This document shows, piece after piece, positions 23,366 through 35,200 of a stretch of 64,000 bases of DNA. The stretch covers positions 1,751,501 through 1,815,500 of the forward strand of contig OZ038472.1 of assembly GCA_964036295.1 (NCBI GenBank), in the 5' to 3' direction. The notes below the pieces were generated by a model, which ran no database searches, was not told where the DNA came from, and saw nothing but the letters and a program-made list of their open reading frames with translations. The stretch's first letter is position 1, and every line of letters starts with the position of its first letter. This DNA is from Plumapathes pennacea. Its lineage: Eukaryota > Cnidaria > Anthozoa > Antipatharia > Myriopathidae. The position numbers and the translations under genes were made by a program.

Positions 23366-26300
23366 TAATATATCTCACTATATATACACTTAACCCAAAC
23401 TGCACATGCTACAGGCAGTGTTTTGCTACAATGATACATGTCATCAAACATTTGCAGTTTACTCTAGGAGTAAAATGTGGCAAACAATGCAAAGAATTCT
23501 GTAGGTTCTAAAAAAGAAACTGTTAATATATATCGCCACTCGCCAGTTGCTTGCTGGTGCATTAATAACTGTAATGTGCTTATAATTTGGAGGTTACATA
23601 CCTTTCTAGATGTTCTACAAATGCCAAGATCTCATCAGTTTGTACCAAACGATGCTCATCCATATCTCTATAGTTTGCCTGAAATGTTCAACAATATGAA
23701 TAGTATCTGATTGAATCCTGGTCGTCATTTAACCAGACTGTTATCATAAATAGGATAAATCTGCAAAATTTCCTCTATGAAGAGAACACTAATTTGACAA
23801 GATAATCTGAACATTGACTTACCAAGAGCAATACAGGAAGGTGGGGTGGAACTTTGGGGAGTTCCCGTTGGACATACTGGAAAGTCCTGCAAGACAAAGG
23901 AATGAATACTGTATGTGATTGTATTGTCTAACCACTACAAGTAACCAGAAGCCAAAGTAAAATTTTGCAAAATTAATTCTAATTTATTGCAGGAGACAAA
24001 TGCCGTTGCCACATGTCTGTCTGCCTGAGCAGATCACAAATTATTATTAATACTGATTTTCCATTATTTCTCCTGACTGGCTGAGAATGCTGGTAGTTTG
24101 GATCAAATTAAAAAGCACAGCAATTGCAAAAACTATAAACCAGTGGAATCACATAATTGTTTTAATGGACATTAAAATCCATGAAGAAACCACTGTTGAA
24201 AATGAGATAACAGAAAAGTCTGCAAACCTCACATACTATACCGTCATGTACTGCAGGTGTTTATGATAAAGAAAGAGTGTATTGGTACTTGACCTTAGAG
24301 CAATATTTTTAACCATGAGCTGTGCATTTGACACTACATGTGTGAGCAATATATTTTCTTACCATGGCTTGGTGATATCCAGAAGCATGATGACACCATG
24401 TGTGCCTTTATACACATCCAAGAAGGCAGCATCAAGAACTGTTTCATCTTTGTTAGTTTCACCCTACAACATCAAATTAGAGCGCAATATTATGAACTCC
24501 CCCCCATTTTTTTCAGTTATAAATTTAGTTATAAATAAAGTTGTGTTACCTAAAATTTTAGTTGAGAAAATACCTCAATATCTGCATTGTCCATCTTTAG
24601 ACCATCTCTTTTCTTCTTGCTTTTGCCTGGAACAAACAAAGAGGTGGGTGAATGGGTGAAATGAAAACTATTTTTAGCTATGTGTGGTTTAAAAATAATT
24701 GTAAGTTTACCTCTATCAACTACATCCCAGACTTCCACCTTCACCACATCATCAGCAGCTAGAGGAATTTCAAAAACATAAAATAATATTTAGTAATCTG
24801 ACCAGAATCTAAGGTCCAAAATTTTACCATTTTCACAGCATGAGCAAAGAAGTATGGATCTTTATTATATACATACTGAGACATACTCACGAAAAAGCCA
24901 TATCGTAAAATTTCGTACGCAAATGAGTTCTAGCCAATGAGAGGCCGCAAACGACGCTTTTCACACGTGAAAAAAATCGTTCGTCCAATCACAAGCTGCG
25001 AACGACGATTTTTCACTACTTTTAAAGGGTTTCCCGGTCCCATCATAAATGTCTCAGTATGTATATAATAAACAGAAAACATCATGGAAAGTGCTTTGTA
25101 CAGTTTTATTCACTCGTTGTTTTGTATCATAAAACTCACTCGCTCGCAAAGCCTTGCTCATTCGTTTTATGATACTTCACAACTCGTGAATAAAAACCGT
25201 ACGCGCGCACTTTCCATGAAGTAATCTCTATGTCTTGAGCAAGTTCCTAGTCTATACAATTTCAGTGTGTGTAATATAAAATCCTGAACTTACTTACCCC
25301 TGTAACTCCAGTGAATGCTTGCAACCTGACAAGTGGATAATAATAAAACATGAGTCATGAGACAAACCTCTCACTATTAATCAATCAAAAACCAGTCTAC
25401 AGTAGACAAGGGGTGGCAAATGGAAAAATCCCAGACTCACCAAGATGCCAAGACACTTGTTTAAAAATCTGAGAACAAGACTTTAAACACTCCAAGATGG
25501 AAAGAAACAAAAAAACTGGGCTCATCAAAACGGCTGCCGATATTCCGAGACCAGACCAAAATTTTCTAGGTACAGTACCATTCACCATATCTTAGACATA
25601 CTGTACATTAGACATACACAGCTCAGGAAGTCACATCTTTTGTAGGTGTCTGTTTTGTTTTTACAATAGATTAGTTTTAGTTTTTAATATTTTGGCTAGC
25701 GAGCCATGGCTAGTAGCTGAGGCAAGCTGCCAGAAAAATGAGCCTGTACAAACAAACACCGATTTGATTCCTACCTGTATTTCACTTGTTGGTAAATACT
25801 GCTCAGTAAAAGGTTTGCCTTGTAATCTGTAGAATAAGCAGCTCTTCCCTGTATTCCTGTCACCCTTGATGACGATTTTCACTTGAAAGAAGACAAAATA
25901 AACAGATTAAAACTTAAAAGTTTGCACAAGCTGGTCACTTACTGTGTGAAAATGGCAAAGCTAGTAAAATAAAGTAAACACCATATAGTTTGAAAGGATA
26001 TTTTACAGTGAAATTCAGTATTCCACATAACTCAAGCCAAAGTCCTGAATGTGGTCGGATAAAAATCCCCATACCACTCCCCTGGGGTTTGGAACCATGC
26101 CAAGCATTGTGAAGTTTTGAGTTGATCGCAGAAAAAAATGCAAATAAAACTAATAATAATAATAATAATAATAATAATCAGTGCTTTGGGCGTGCTGTAT
26201 CTGGCAAACTTGAGACGAAATCAGCTGAATGAAATACTATATCTACTGTAATTGCGTGAAATAGGTCGCGCACTTCAAATATCAAACAAGAAACGATTAT

Positions 26301-26664
26301 TAGATTGTATGAACAAGATTAAACTTGGTTTAATGTTAGCGTCAGACAAGACATAATGTCAAAGAAATTGAACAATATAATCATCAACTTGTCGTTAAAA
26401 ATTAATCATAATTATATACCTCTGTCGTGTATTGTGCTGTACAAAATAATATAGCTCAATTGTAGGAGAGCCTAAGTTTAGATAATTTCAAGAGCGTCGC
26501 TCAAACGCCACACTTATAAATCACAATATAGATTACGTACTGTTATACTGAATCCCTCGCGCAAATTTACGCTGCAGGGCTTGTCCCATAGCCTTTACTC
26601 CAAGAGGCATATTGCCTTTGGAATCCTCGTTTCCTTTCGCCCATTTCTTTAGTGCAGATAACAT
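18228..26664 (-). CDS. RABL6: Rab-like protein 6 (RABL6/PARF), 19 exons
   Basis: Exons, minus strand: 26664-26541, 25881-25775, 25325-25298, 24758-24711, 24626-24574, 24463-24363, 23886-23823, 23678-23602, 23310-23205, 22961-22914, 22351-22296, 21960-21839, 21656-21534, 21375-21183, 20785-20434, 19590-19475, 18779-18744, 18605-18568, 18473-18228; about 680 residues. The N-terminus begins [12 protein letters not shown] GTPase-like fold follows with P-loop [38 protein letters not shown] and [18 protein letters not shown], all characteristic of RABL6. Next come a low-complexity acidic middle with [11 protein letters not shown] and NPMVAGF, and a Lys/Arg/Asp-rich tail ending YEQL, as in animal orthologues. 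The family is linked to proliferation and ARF/p53 signalling in mammals; here function is inferred. All junctions agree in phase except exon 15 to 16, where the frame is off by one, so an exon may be missed or a base is wrong. Confidence 0.93.
18517..18541. repeat. Poly-G tract in an RABL6 intron
   Basis: A run of G interrupted by T, adjacent to exon 18. Confidence 0.85.
18993..19041. repeat. (AAAAAC)n simple repeat
   Basis: Tandem AAAAAC units in RABL6 intron 16. Confidence 0.9.
19267..19287. repeat. Poly-G tract
   Basis: Nearly pure G run inside a G-rich segment (about 19225-19290) of RABL6 intron 16. Confidence 0.85.
19962..20157 (+). mobile_element. MITE of the TTAACCCTTTCACTCCCAAG family, full-length copy
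   Basis: Starts TTAACCCTTTCACTTTCAAG and ends CTTGGGAGTGAAAGGGTTAA, which are inverted termini of about 20 bp. About 196 bp, non-coding, in RABL6 intron 15. Other copies or fragments are at 14160, 17830, 20989, 28428, 31095, 33434, 34336 and in the duplicated segments at 45120 and 61150. Confidence 0.88.
20347..20398. repeat. (CAA)n microsatellite
   Basis: About 17 CAA triplets next to RABL6 exon 15. Confidence 0.93.
20882..20991. mobile_element. Short MITE with GGGGTCGTATTCACAGAAC termini
   Basis: The left end GGGGTCGTATTCACAGAAC is matched in inverse by GTTTTGTGAATACGGCCCC on the right. About 110 bp; directly abuts the next MITE. Confidence 0.75.
20989..21176 (+). mobile_element. MITE of the TTAACCCTTTCACTCCCAAG family, abutting RABL6 exon 14
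   Basis: Left part CCCTTTCACTCCCAAAACTC; the body matches the copy at 19962. The copy stops in TGATCACTC, a few bases from the exon 14 splice donor at 21182, so the right terminus is missing. Confidence 0.8.
22114..22146. repeat. Poly-G tract
   Basis: About 30 consecutive G in RABL6 intron 11; a possible G-quadruplex former and assembly-error risk. Confidence 0.95.
22398..22581. mobile_element. 184-bp near-perfect hairpin element with a 9-bp target duplication
   Basis: The arms are about 82 bp each and almost perfectly complementary, starting TACCCTGGGTTCCAGAGG and ending CCTCTGGAACCCAGGGTA, with a loop of about 18 bases near GGCTGGGGGCGAGGCC. The element is flanked by the direct repeat CTGCGCAGA (22389-22397 and 22582-22590). 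It is GC-rich unlike its surroundings and lies in RABL6 intron 10. A 9-bp target duplication suggests a Mutator-like non-autonomous element. Confidence 0.9.
22813..22845. repeat. (AAAC)n microsatellite
   Basis: Eight AAAC units in RABL6 intron 10; a shorter similar run lies at 20800-20825. Confidence 0.9.
23319..23363. repeat. Poly-A run forming the polypyrimidine tract of an RABL6 acceptor
   Basis: 45 consecutive A on this strand, read as T on the coding strand, ends 7 bases before the AG acceptor of exon 9 (GCGAACAG). Confidence 0.9.
24874..25064. mobile_element. MITE with ATACATACTGAGACAT termini
   Basis: The left end ATACATACTGAGACATACTC is matched in inverse by ATGTCTCAGTATGTAT at the right. 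About 190 bp, in RABL6 intron 3. Confidence 0.8.
25083..25219. mobile_element. MITE with CATGGAAAGTGC termini
   Basis: CATGGAAAGTGC at the left and GCACTTTCCATG at the right, with further internal complementarity (TTTTATTCACTCGTTGT against AACTCGTGAATAAAA). Directly follows the previous MITE. Confidence 0.8.
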
Positions 26665-27306
26665 GATGGTGACGCTAAACCGCTCTGAGTGACAGAAAAA
26701 CCTGCATGTACGTGGGAAGGAGTCTTCGGAAGGATCCGATAAAAACCCTAGCCGTTATCCGGCATTGATTTCTCTCCCTGAGTATTTAGGCCACGGTGGT
26801 GAACGCAAACATGGCCGCCTGTGGCCAGGTCACATAGTAGCCTCGTTCTCCAGTTTCAAAACTAAGAACTCCTCTGGGAGGGTGAAGAGGACCCATTGTT
26901 GCTTTCAAGGCATTGTGGCATGAGCATTTCAGTTAAAAGCAGCTGAGTTTGGTGGCGTAAACACGATCACGAACGCGTGAAAATTTATCGCTGCTTGGCA
27001 CTTTGGAGTCTGTAAGTCACCAGACAACGGTTTTTAAGTTGATTCCCGCGCGATGAAGCCAAGTGTGAATTCCTTCACTTTCTGACTCAACTTTGATTTA
27101 CCACGATTTACAAATCAGATTTCTCAATTTGATCTCTGAGTTTCGAACTAATATGCTGGGATGTTTGATGGCGGAGTTTAGGCTCACACTATAATATTCT
27201 GGTGTAAAGATGCATTCGTAGACTTTGGCGCCATTTAACCCTGGTCGGACAGTTCCTTCGAGCTAGTATGTGGGTTTTGTTACAAGCGATGCATCGCCTG
27301 TAGATT
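26665..27306. promoter_or_regulatory. Intergenic region between divergent RABL6 and CNTRL, probable bidirectional promoter
   Basis: Only 642 bp separates the RABL6 start (reading left) from the CNTRL start (reading right), and no repeat is recognised in it. Both promoters and both 5' untranslated regions must lie here unless there are upstream non-coding exons. No TATA box in a convincing position was identified. Confidence 0.6.
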
Positions 27307-29175
27307 ATGGATTCTTTTGGTACTCCTGGACGGCGATCAAGCCGTGGAGCAGTTAAACATCCGCCAGGAGGTCGTAAGCTGCCTCGCCCGATAGCGAAAG
27401 CACCGCTGGATGTCCATGCCGTTACCAATGGCGATTCAAACACTGGAACTAAAGAATTTATTACGAATGGTGTCAATAGTGGGGGTACGTATAATGCACA
27501 CAGAATAATACCTGATTTCCTTATAAAAGCCGCGATCGCTGAGAGAGGACTGTAACGATCGTTGAGATACTACAGAGATCGTAGTGATCGCGACCGTTGA
27601 GATACTACAGATATTGTTGTGATCGCGATCGTTGAGATACTACGTACAGAGATCGTAGTGATCGCAATCGTTGAGATACTTTAGGACTGCAGCGATCGTA
27701 GTGATCCCGATCATTGAGAACAATAGCGATCGTATTGATCGATGGTTGCGTGTTGTTTCCTTGTGATCGCGGATTTTTTTACCCAGACAAGATGACTCAT
27801 CGGGGGAGGGGTCGTAAAGGGGGTGTTAGGTTTCAGGGAATGACCTGGGTAGGTGACACCTCTCCCTGGAAAACTCCCTGTCCCCACTCCCCCCCCACTC
27901 TGTCTCATTAGTAATTTCTGGTTGTGGTCTGCATGTCTCTCTCCACCCACCCCACCCACCCATTTGTTGTTGTTGTTGGTTTGGTTTGGTTTGTTTTTGT
28001 TGTAATTGGGGGGGGGGGGGGGGGGGGAAGGGGCAGGGGGGAGGGGGGTTCTGGGGTGATACAGACTGAGATTTTTATTATAATTTTAATTTTTTTTGTG
28101 TCACCTCGTGTACCCCTCTGATTCAGATGATGATGAAGCACCAACCAGAGATAATCCTCTTTCTGAAGACCCTGAAGAAACAACACATCAAATCAGTCCA
28201 CGTAAAGTTGGAGTGGCCTACATATCTGAGAACTTTATCAGAAGGGTCACGAGGGAGGACAACTTGGCACAGATCACAACGCTTAATGTCATGCTCGGCA
28301 AAGACTTGAATAAGAAAGTTAAGGTGAGATCAGGAGTGAAAGGTTTATAAAAAAATCCTGAGCATTTTGTCATTGTAAATGCCCCCATCCATAATATTAT
28401 ATATTTATCAACCTTACATGTAGTTTCCACTCCCAGGAGAAACTAACTCTGTACTTTCCATTTGACAGTTTGCTCAGATGAAAGCTGTTTCAACTATCAA
28501 TTCTCTCTACATCACTCATACATTTCTTATTTAATGGTTGGGAGAATTAGTAGTTTGATCCTAGGAATGGAAAGGGTTAAAGAACTGCTTTTCTGAGCAA
28601 ATTTCAGTTTCTGTTGAGTGCCAAGCTATACTATTAAATACAAATTTTGTATTTTTAATTAAGAAACAAAACAGAAACGACTAGATGATTTTCCCAGGGC
28701 ACTGTGTAATAGAAAAATGTTTACAATAATGCACCGATAATGTAAATTATTGCTGTTTTGCAGTACCTTGAACACTTGGATGGCCTGAAAAAGCTTCGAG
28801 TCCTCAGTGTTGGCAACCACATGATAGAAAAGATAGAGAAACTAGACAAGTTAACACAGTTACGAGAGCTCGACTTGTCATATAACTGCATCTCCAAGAT
28901 TGAGGGGCTCGACACACTGGTGCACTTGCAAGTGTTGAATTTGAATGGAAATCAAATTGAACATCTTCCTGCTGCACTGTTCAAGAAGCTGAAGGAGATT
29001 CAAACGTTTCATATTGCTCATAACAAACTCAATAGTGTGAGTATATAGAATTTCATTGTCTATAAAATTAGGCATTTGCTTTCCAGCAGTGAAAATGATA
29101 TTTAAAAAGGGTTATCACTAACTGTAGTTTTACAGTCTCGATTGTAAAGTGTTTTTACCCTCTTAAAATAAAGTG

Positions 29176-29250
<75 letters not shown>

Positions 29251-32200
29251 TTTACATTGGAACCCGCTATTTCGAAGTCCCACGGGACATGAAAAAAAGT
29301 TCGAAATAGTTTGGTTTCGAAACAGCCGATAGTAGATGACTGAAAAAATATATATCCACGGGGATTCGGCTTGACTTCGAAATAACGGGGATTTCGAATT
29401 ATCCGAGTTCGAAATAGCGAGGTTCGACTGCATTATTAGGTAACAATGTATAATTATAAAATGTATCGATATTTATTTTAGTTGGTAGAGATAGCTCGGC
29501 TGCGACCCTTACAAGACCTCACAACATTATCCGTGGACGGAAATCCGCTGGCCAGGTTACCACACAGTCGGCGCTTTATCATCTTCCAGTTGCGGTCAGT
29601 GCAGGTTCTGGACAGAATGGATGTGACTGACCTTGAAAGGGAAGCCTCTGATGAAAGGTTTGCACAAGGTAAATTGATAATAATTGATACTATATATATA
29701 TATTTTTTTTTTTTTTCAACTTGATGGAGTACTTATGATTTTTACTGCAGGAAGGTTAAGATTGCCGCTTATGTCGCAGCCCGCAAACTGCAAAGTGGTA
29801 AACTTGCGGAATACGGCAATCTTAAACTGCCTATTTTTCTGTATTAACAGAGGAAGTTAGACGACTCGAAACAGAACTTGGTAAACAGGAACGTCTGTAT
29901 CAAAATTTGTCTGCCGAGCACGAGCAGACGTCGACAGAGCTGAAGAATCTGAAGAAAGCCCAATCTGAACAGAACATCAAAAGTACGCGACAAGTCGAGA
30001 AGATAAAGGAGTTGCAACATGAACTTGCTGCCAAAGAGGACTTGGTAAGAAAGACTCGAGAATTGTACAGCCTTTAAACGTAGTAACACCCTCAATTACC
30101 ATTGCATTAAATGTAAAATTTCACTGATCTTCTCGCACACTCATGTACTAGCTAGTGCGACATTCGACAGACTTACTGAAACTATATATTGTAGTTTCTT
30201 AGGTGTTCTAGGTCAAACTGATTTCCATTTCATGTTTGAGAGCTTGCGAGGTACTATAAGAATCAGATTCTCAAGCAAGTGGAGCGATCATGTTATATTG
30301 TTCCCCAGAAAAACAGTTTAAGCGTTAAAAGTTTTTGTGCTCAATTTCGTTTCAGTTGAAGAACAAAACTACTGAGCTGTCGAAAGCTTGTCAGAAGCAG
30401 TTCAATCTGGAGCAGGAGCTGGCTTTCTACAAACTAGACGCCAAGTTTGAGCACCTGGGACAGATTCCTTTGCCACCAGATATCCAGGTTGGTTGAATCG
30501 CAGAAAACAGAAAGCAAATGAAGAAAACCTCCTTGTCTGACAGCCAAGGACGAAAGATTGAGGCCGTGTTCACATGAACTAATTGAAAACTCATACCTTT
30601 TTATACGTTTTTGCTTCCGTCTACACGAAAAAGGAGGTTTTCAAAAACGGTCCTAAAGTGAAGACTTTCGAAAACGGTTGCATTTTCAAATGAAAACGAA
30701 TTACTTGAAGGACGGGCAACTTCGAAGACGGAGGATTAGAGTGTGGTCGGGCGAAAATGGTATAACAATTAGTATTTTTTGCAGTGATAACCACGATACG
30801 ATTTCTCGTTTCCCAGTTTGGCGATGAAGATGATGAAGAAAGTCCATACATTGGCAAAGCTGGTTTCAAGCCCAACAAGTTCACGAGGGACTCATATCGT
30901 GCCAGTACTGGCCAGTCAGCAAGTTTAACTCCAATAAGTGCGAGACGGAGCGACCGGTATGACGGACAGAACAAAGGCATTGAGCACGAGCTACATCAAG
31001 CACTGCAAGTGGAACTTGATGAAAAGGAGCGAGCGATCAGAGACGGTACAGTGGAGATATAAATTGATTACTTCACACGCACGCACACCATCAGTTAACC
31101 CAAGCTCAAAATGCAGATTCTCCCCACCTTTTAAGAGTAAAATGTATGAGTAATGTAATGAGAATTGATGGTTAAATCAGCTTTCATCTTAGCAAGGTAT
31201 CAAAACCAAGTTCTCTCTACTGTATTATATGTTTCTGGTGAGAAACTGAGGGAGAAAATCGAAGTGGATCACCATTGGGAGTGAAAGGTTAAAATGGTTC
31301 ACACGGTAAAGCAAATGCAAGGGGATGAAGAAATTAGTTCCATTGTCGTAGAGATCGTTTTTTTTGGGGGGGGGGGGAGGGGGAGGGGGGGGTGGGAAGT
31401 GTCTATGAAAACAAAAAAATTAACGAGGATCAACGAACATCTGTGGTATAAAATCGCCAAGCTGTAGTGGTGAAGGATAGTTGAGCCTGGGAACGAGTTT
31501 CAGTGCTCAATAAATGTTTCATTGCTGACTGCTTGTTTTTGTTCATGGCCACCTGTCGCGTTCCTTGGTTCCAGCCAGTGTGTGTGTTTTCCTGTTTGAT
31601 TGGTTGAATTATTGTAGTGTCCTAAGTGGATATTTTTACAAGTGTATTTATAAGAATGTTCTTTTAAGTCTGTGGTGTCAAGTCTCACGTTTTCCAAAAT
31701 TGAACAAGTCGGAGTAACATAATTTGCACGAGGTCACTTTAAACTAATGTTGTTTGTACAGTATAGAAGTCTATAAAATTATCATCTGACTTTATACTAC
31801 AAGATTGGACCCAAACAGAAGGTAAACTCTGTCCTGCTTGATCAATTCGCGCCACGATTGCTTTCTCGCCATCTCAGTTTATTATTTAACGTCTGGCTTT
31901 GTTTTTTGTACCATTTGTTTTCTTTCTCTACATCAGCATTCTGAAATTTACACGTAAACTATACTTAGAAACGGCTTGAGTACGGTGTTAGAAATAACAC
32001 AGTATTTTCTGTGTTTCTGTTGTTTAGCTGAAGAAATTCTTGCTCAGCTTAAGGACCAGTTGTCTGGAAGGAGGAAGCAATTGCAGGAGGCCGCTGACCA
32101 ATTAACGAGGATACAGCAGGCCATCAAAGACCAGGTATAGAAAACTTTAAGACCCTGCCAGACCGACTCGCCGCACGTCAATGTACGTTTCCAAAACCAG

Positions 32201-35200
32201 GACTAGCTAACAGTCAGAGTAAACAGAAGCGACTAAATATTTAAGTATAGAATAGATAATTTATTTGCAATGGACATTTATATATGCCAATGTTTCACTA
32301 TTACATGGCGACTGAGAAAAATTAATACAGATACATAACAGACACATTTACTGGGAGAGCCACATAACTTATATAATTATTTAAAAATGCTGTCTTCTAA
32401 TACTTCTTGCAGAATAAACGTCTCGGAGAGGAGGAACGGAAGTTGCTTGACGCGATGGAGGACAAGAAAAATTATGTGAGCACTTGCTGCTAAATTTGAT
32501 ATCGGGGTTTGCTGGGGACCGCAGGAAAAAAGGGGCGACTTTGAATGGGGAAGGCTGTGGTAATTGATTAGTGATCGGTTAAGGATGTCAAGTGCAGGGT
32601 TGCATGGAGCTTGCGGTTGGTATCTTTGAATAGTCTGTTTCATTTAATCCCTTCCTCCAAAGCGTAGGGAGCGCAGCAATTACACGATTATTTTCAACTG
32701 CTCTGCTCTACTTTTACTGACATCAGTCGACATTAAATAGCCGGTTCTTTATTCTTCAGATTCGACAACTTCAGGAGGTGGCTAAAGAACTGGAGGAGAG
32801 AATGAATCGAGTTCTTGATGATATCGAACGAAGGGAAGGCGACCTGGATAATTTACGACACGACTTGAAAAATACATCGCCTGATGATGCAGCTTACGTA
32901 AGTCAGAGAGAACTTGCTGCGTTTTGGGTTATGAATACTATTCACTGAAAAACTCACGAGAGCTGGAGGTCCCCGATTCAAGTCCCGCTCTGACCACTAG
33001 CTGAATTTGCAACACGGTAGCCCCGAGTTCAAATCCTCGGCCACTTCATGTAAATAGTCAACTGGTTAGTCTCAGACCAGTTGGGATTCTTAACAAATTT
33101 AAGTTCAGTTTAACACGGCCCCTCCAGCTATGCTGAATTACTTACCATCTATAAATAAAGATACTATATCTTATCTTATTATTCTATTTTAGAGTTTTTT
33201 CGATTATTTGTAGCCGATTTCCGGTGTCATCAAGTGCCCTCGTTTAAAAGTCGATGCAATTACGCCGCAAGCGTAACTTTTGACTAGTATAGACGGGTTA
33301 TAAAGGGGTCTTCCAATGCAAGAATGACGCATGTGCTTCGAATGCCCCATATCCTAAATCTAAATCTATTGCCTAAATATAAGCCTAGATCTATTGGTTT
33401 GTTTAACTATTCCTAAATGTTGAAAAATGCCTAATGTAACTAATCGTTCAATCACAGCCTTTTACCTTAGCAAAGTATCAACTTCCGAGTTCTGCATACT
33501 GTTTTATACTGTCTTTGGTGGGAGACTGAAGAGAACATCGAAGTTGATCACTCAAATATTTTTTGTATTTCCAGGGTCGTTTACAGAAAGAACTCGCTGC
33601 CAAGGAACGGCAACTGAAGGATGCAAAAGCTGAACACCAGAAACTAAGAGATGATTACGATCGCGCCAAGGAGAGGTTGAAAGTAGAAATGGCTGCTCTG
33701 AAAAAGCTGGAAGATAAGCTCGCGTCGAGTAAGTTGTTAAGGTTGACACCGCACGAGAAGACATGTTTTAGGGGCATTTGTCGCCGCGACTTATTCCTTA
33801 ATTGTACTGATTGCAAGGGACACTGTAGCAGGGACGAGTTACTTGAAGTTTGGAACTTGTCGCAATATCTTAATTCTAGATTTGTTCCGTATTCTCTATG
33901 CCCTTTGCCCCACAACATACTGTTCTCTTTGTGGACTTGGATCAACATATTTTTCTTGTTTTGTCGCCGCGACATGTCCCCTCAAAGTTGTTTGACTTTT
34001 ATAAGGGTCATGTAGCCGCGACAAGCCTTTTTCATGAACAAATCGGATTTGTTCATGAAAATTCTGGTCAAACTATCATCATTCACCTCTGTCACGTGAT
34101 TTTCGCAGGACGTGCTGCAGGAGATGATGACGACCTCAAGAACGAGCTGAAGGGGATTGTCGATGAACTGAATGCGCATCTAGATTCTGTGAAGAAACAA
34201 GCGGCGCAACAGCAGCAAACGATTGCTCAGCTGCAACACGAGAATGACGCGCTCAAGCACAAAGTCAGAGAACTCCGAGCACAGAACGTGGCAGGACTTC
34301 AGCAGGAGCTGAAAGGTGAGTCCCGGAAAAAAGAGTGATCAACTTCAATATTCTCTTTCAGTCTTTACCAGAGATATACCATACAGTATGGAGAACATGG
34401 TGTTTGACAGCTTACTCAAATGAAAGCTGATTAAATAGTCAATTCTCACTACATCAGTCACTACATTTTCCTCTTGAATGGCTGGGAGAATCTGCTTTAT
34501 AAACTTTGGAGTGAAAGGGTTAAACACCAAAGTTGCGAGAGAGCGTAACCGACTAAAAAACCTCTGAAGCATGAGTAACCGTTTTTTTTTTTTTTTTTTT
34601 TTTTTTTTGATAGGGCGGCTCTTTTCGGACCTTCGTTGCTTTCTAACCACGATAACAGTTCCAACACGCCGTAACATTTATGTCCCACCGTAAGCCTTTG
34701 AATGAGTCACACTATTTTTCATATTTTTTTTAGCGGTGCAGGATGCTCTTGACAAAGAGAGAAAAAAGGCGGAGGCTCTTCGTGCTCAACTCTCTGACGC
34801 CGAGGATAAAGCGCTGCAGGGGGGCGCACTCGAATTGGCGTTATCGGAGACGAAAAGGAGGTTGAAAGATGCGGAAAGTGAAGTTGCCCGACTGCGGGAT
34901 GCTGTGGACCGACTAAGAGAACAACAACAGGTTTATTGCGTTGTTTTGTGCACGAAATGTATATGGTTGACGGAAATGTTGCGTTTTGTTATTGTTCTTG
35001 TGTTGCCGAAGTAATTATGGAGAGGAATCTTGATCGTACCACCACTCGGTCTTTACGCATCTTGTCAAACACTCAATTTGTGTGTTAATCCATAGGCTGA
35101 CAGACAGGCAGCAGATGAACGACTCAAGAAGGAACAGGAGCGTGTAGACAAGGCACTGCAGGCTGCCAGAGGAGCAGGAGACAAGGAGAGGGAATTCAAG

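Noticed and set aside
27548..27735. Bacterial-style origin or operator (GATC/CGATCG-rich)
   Set aside because: The repeats are in intron 1 of a eukaryotic gene and show simple tandem structure.
29155..29433. Poly-asparagine protein
   Set aside because: Translation of the (ATT)n microsatellite and a MITE. The same applies to 58306-58680.
33563..34338. CNTRL exons 11 and 12 as one continuous exon
   Set aside because: Frames between 33729 and 34108 stay open in part, but good GTAAGT and TTTCGCAG sites and coil similarity support two exons.
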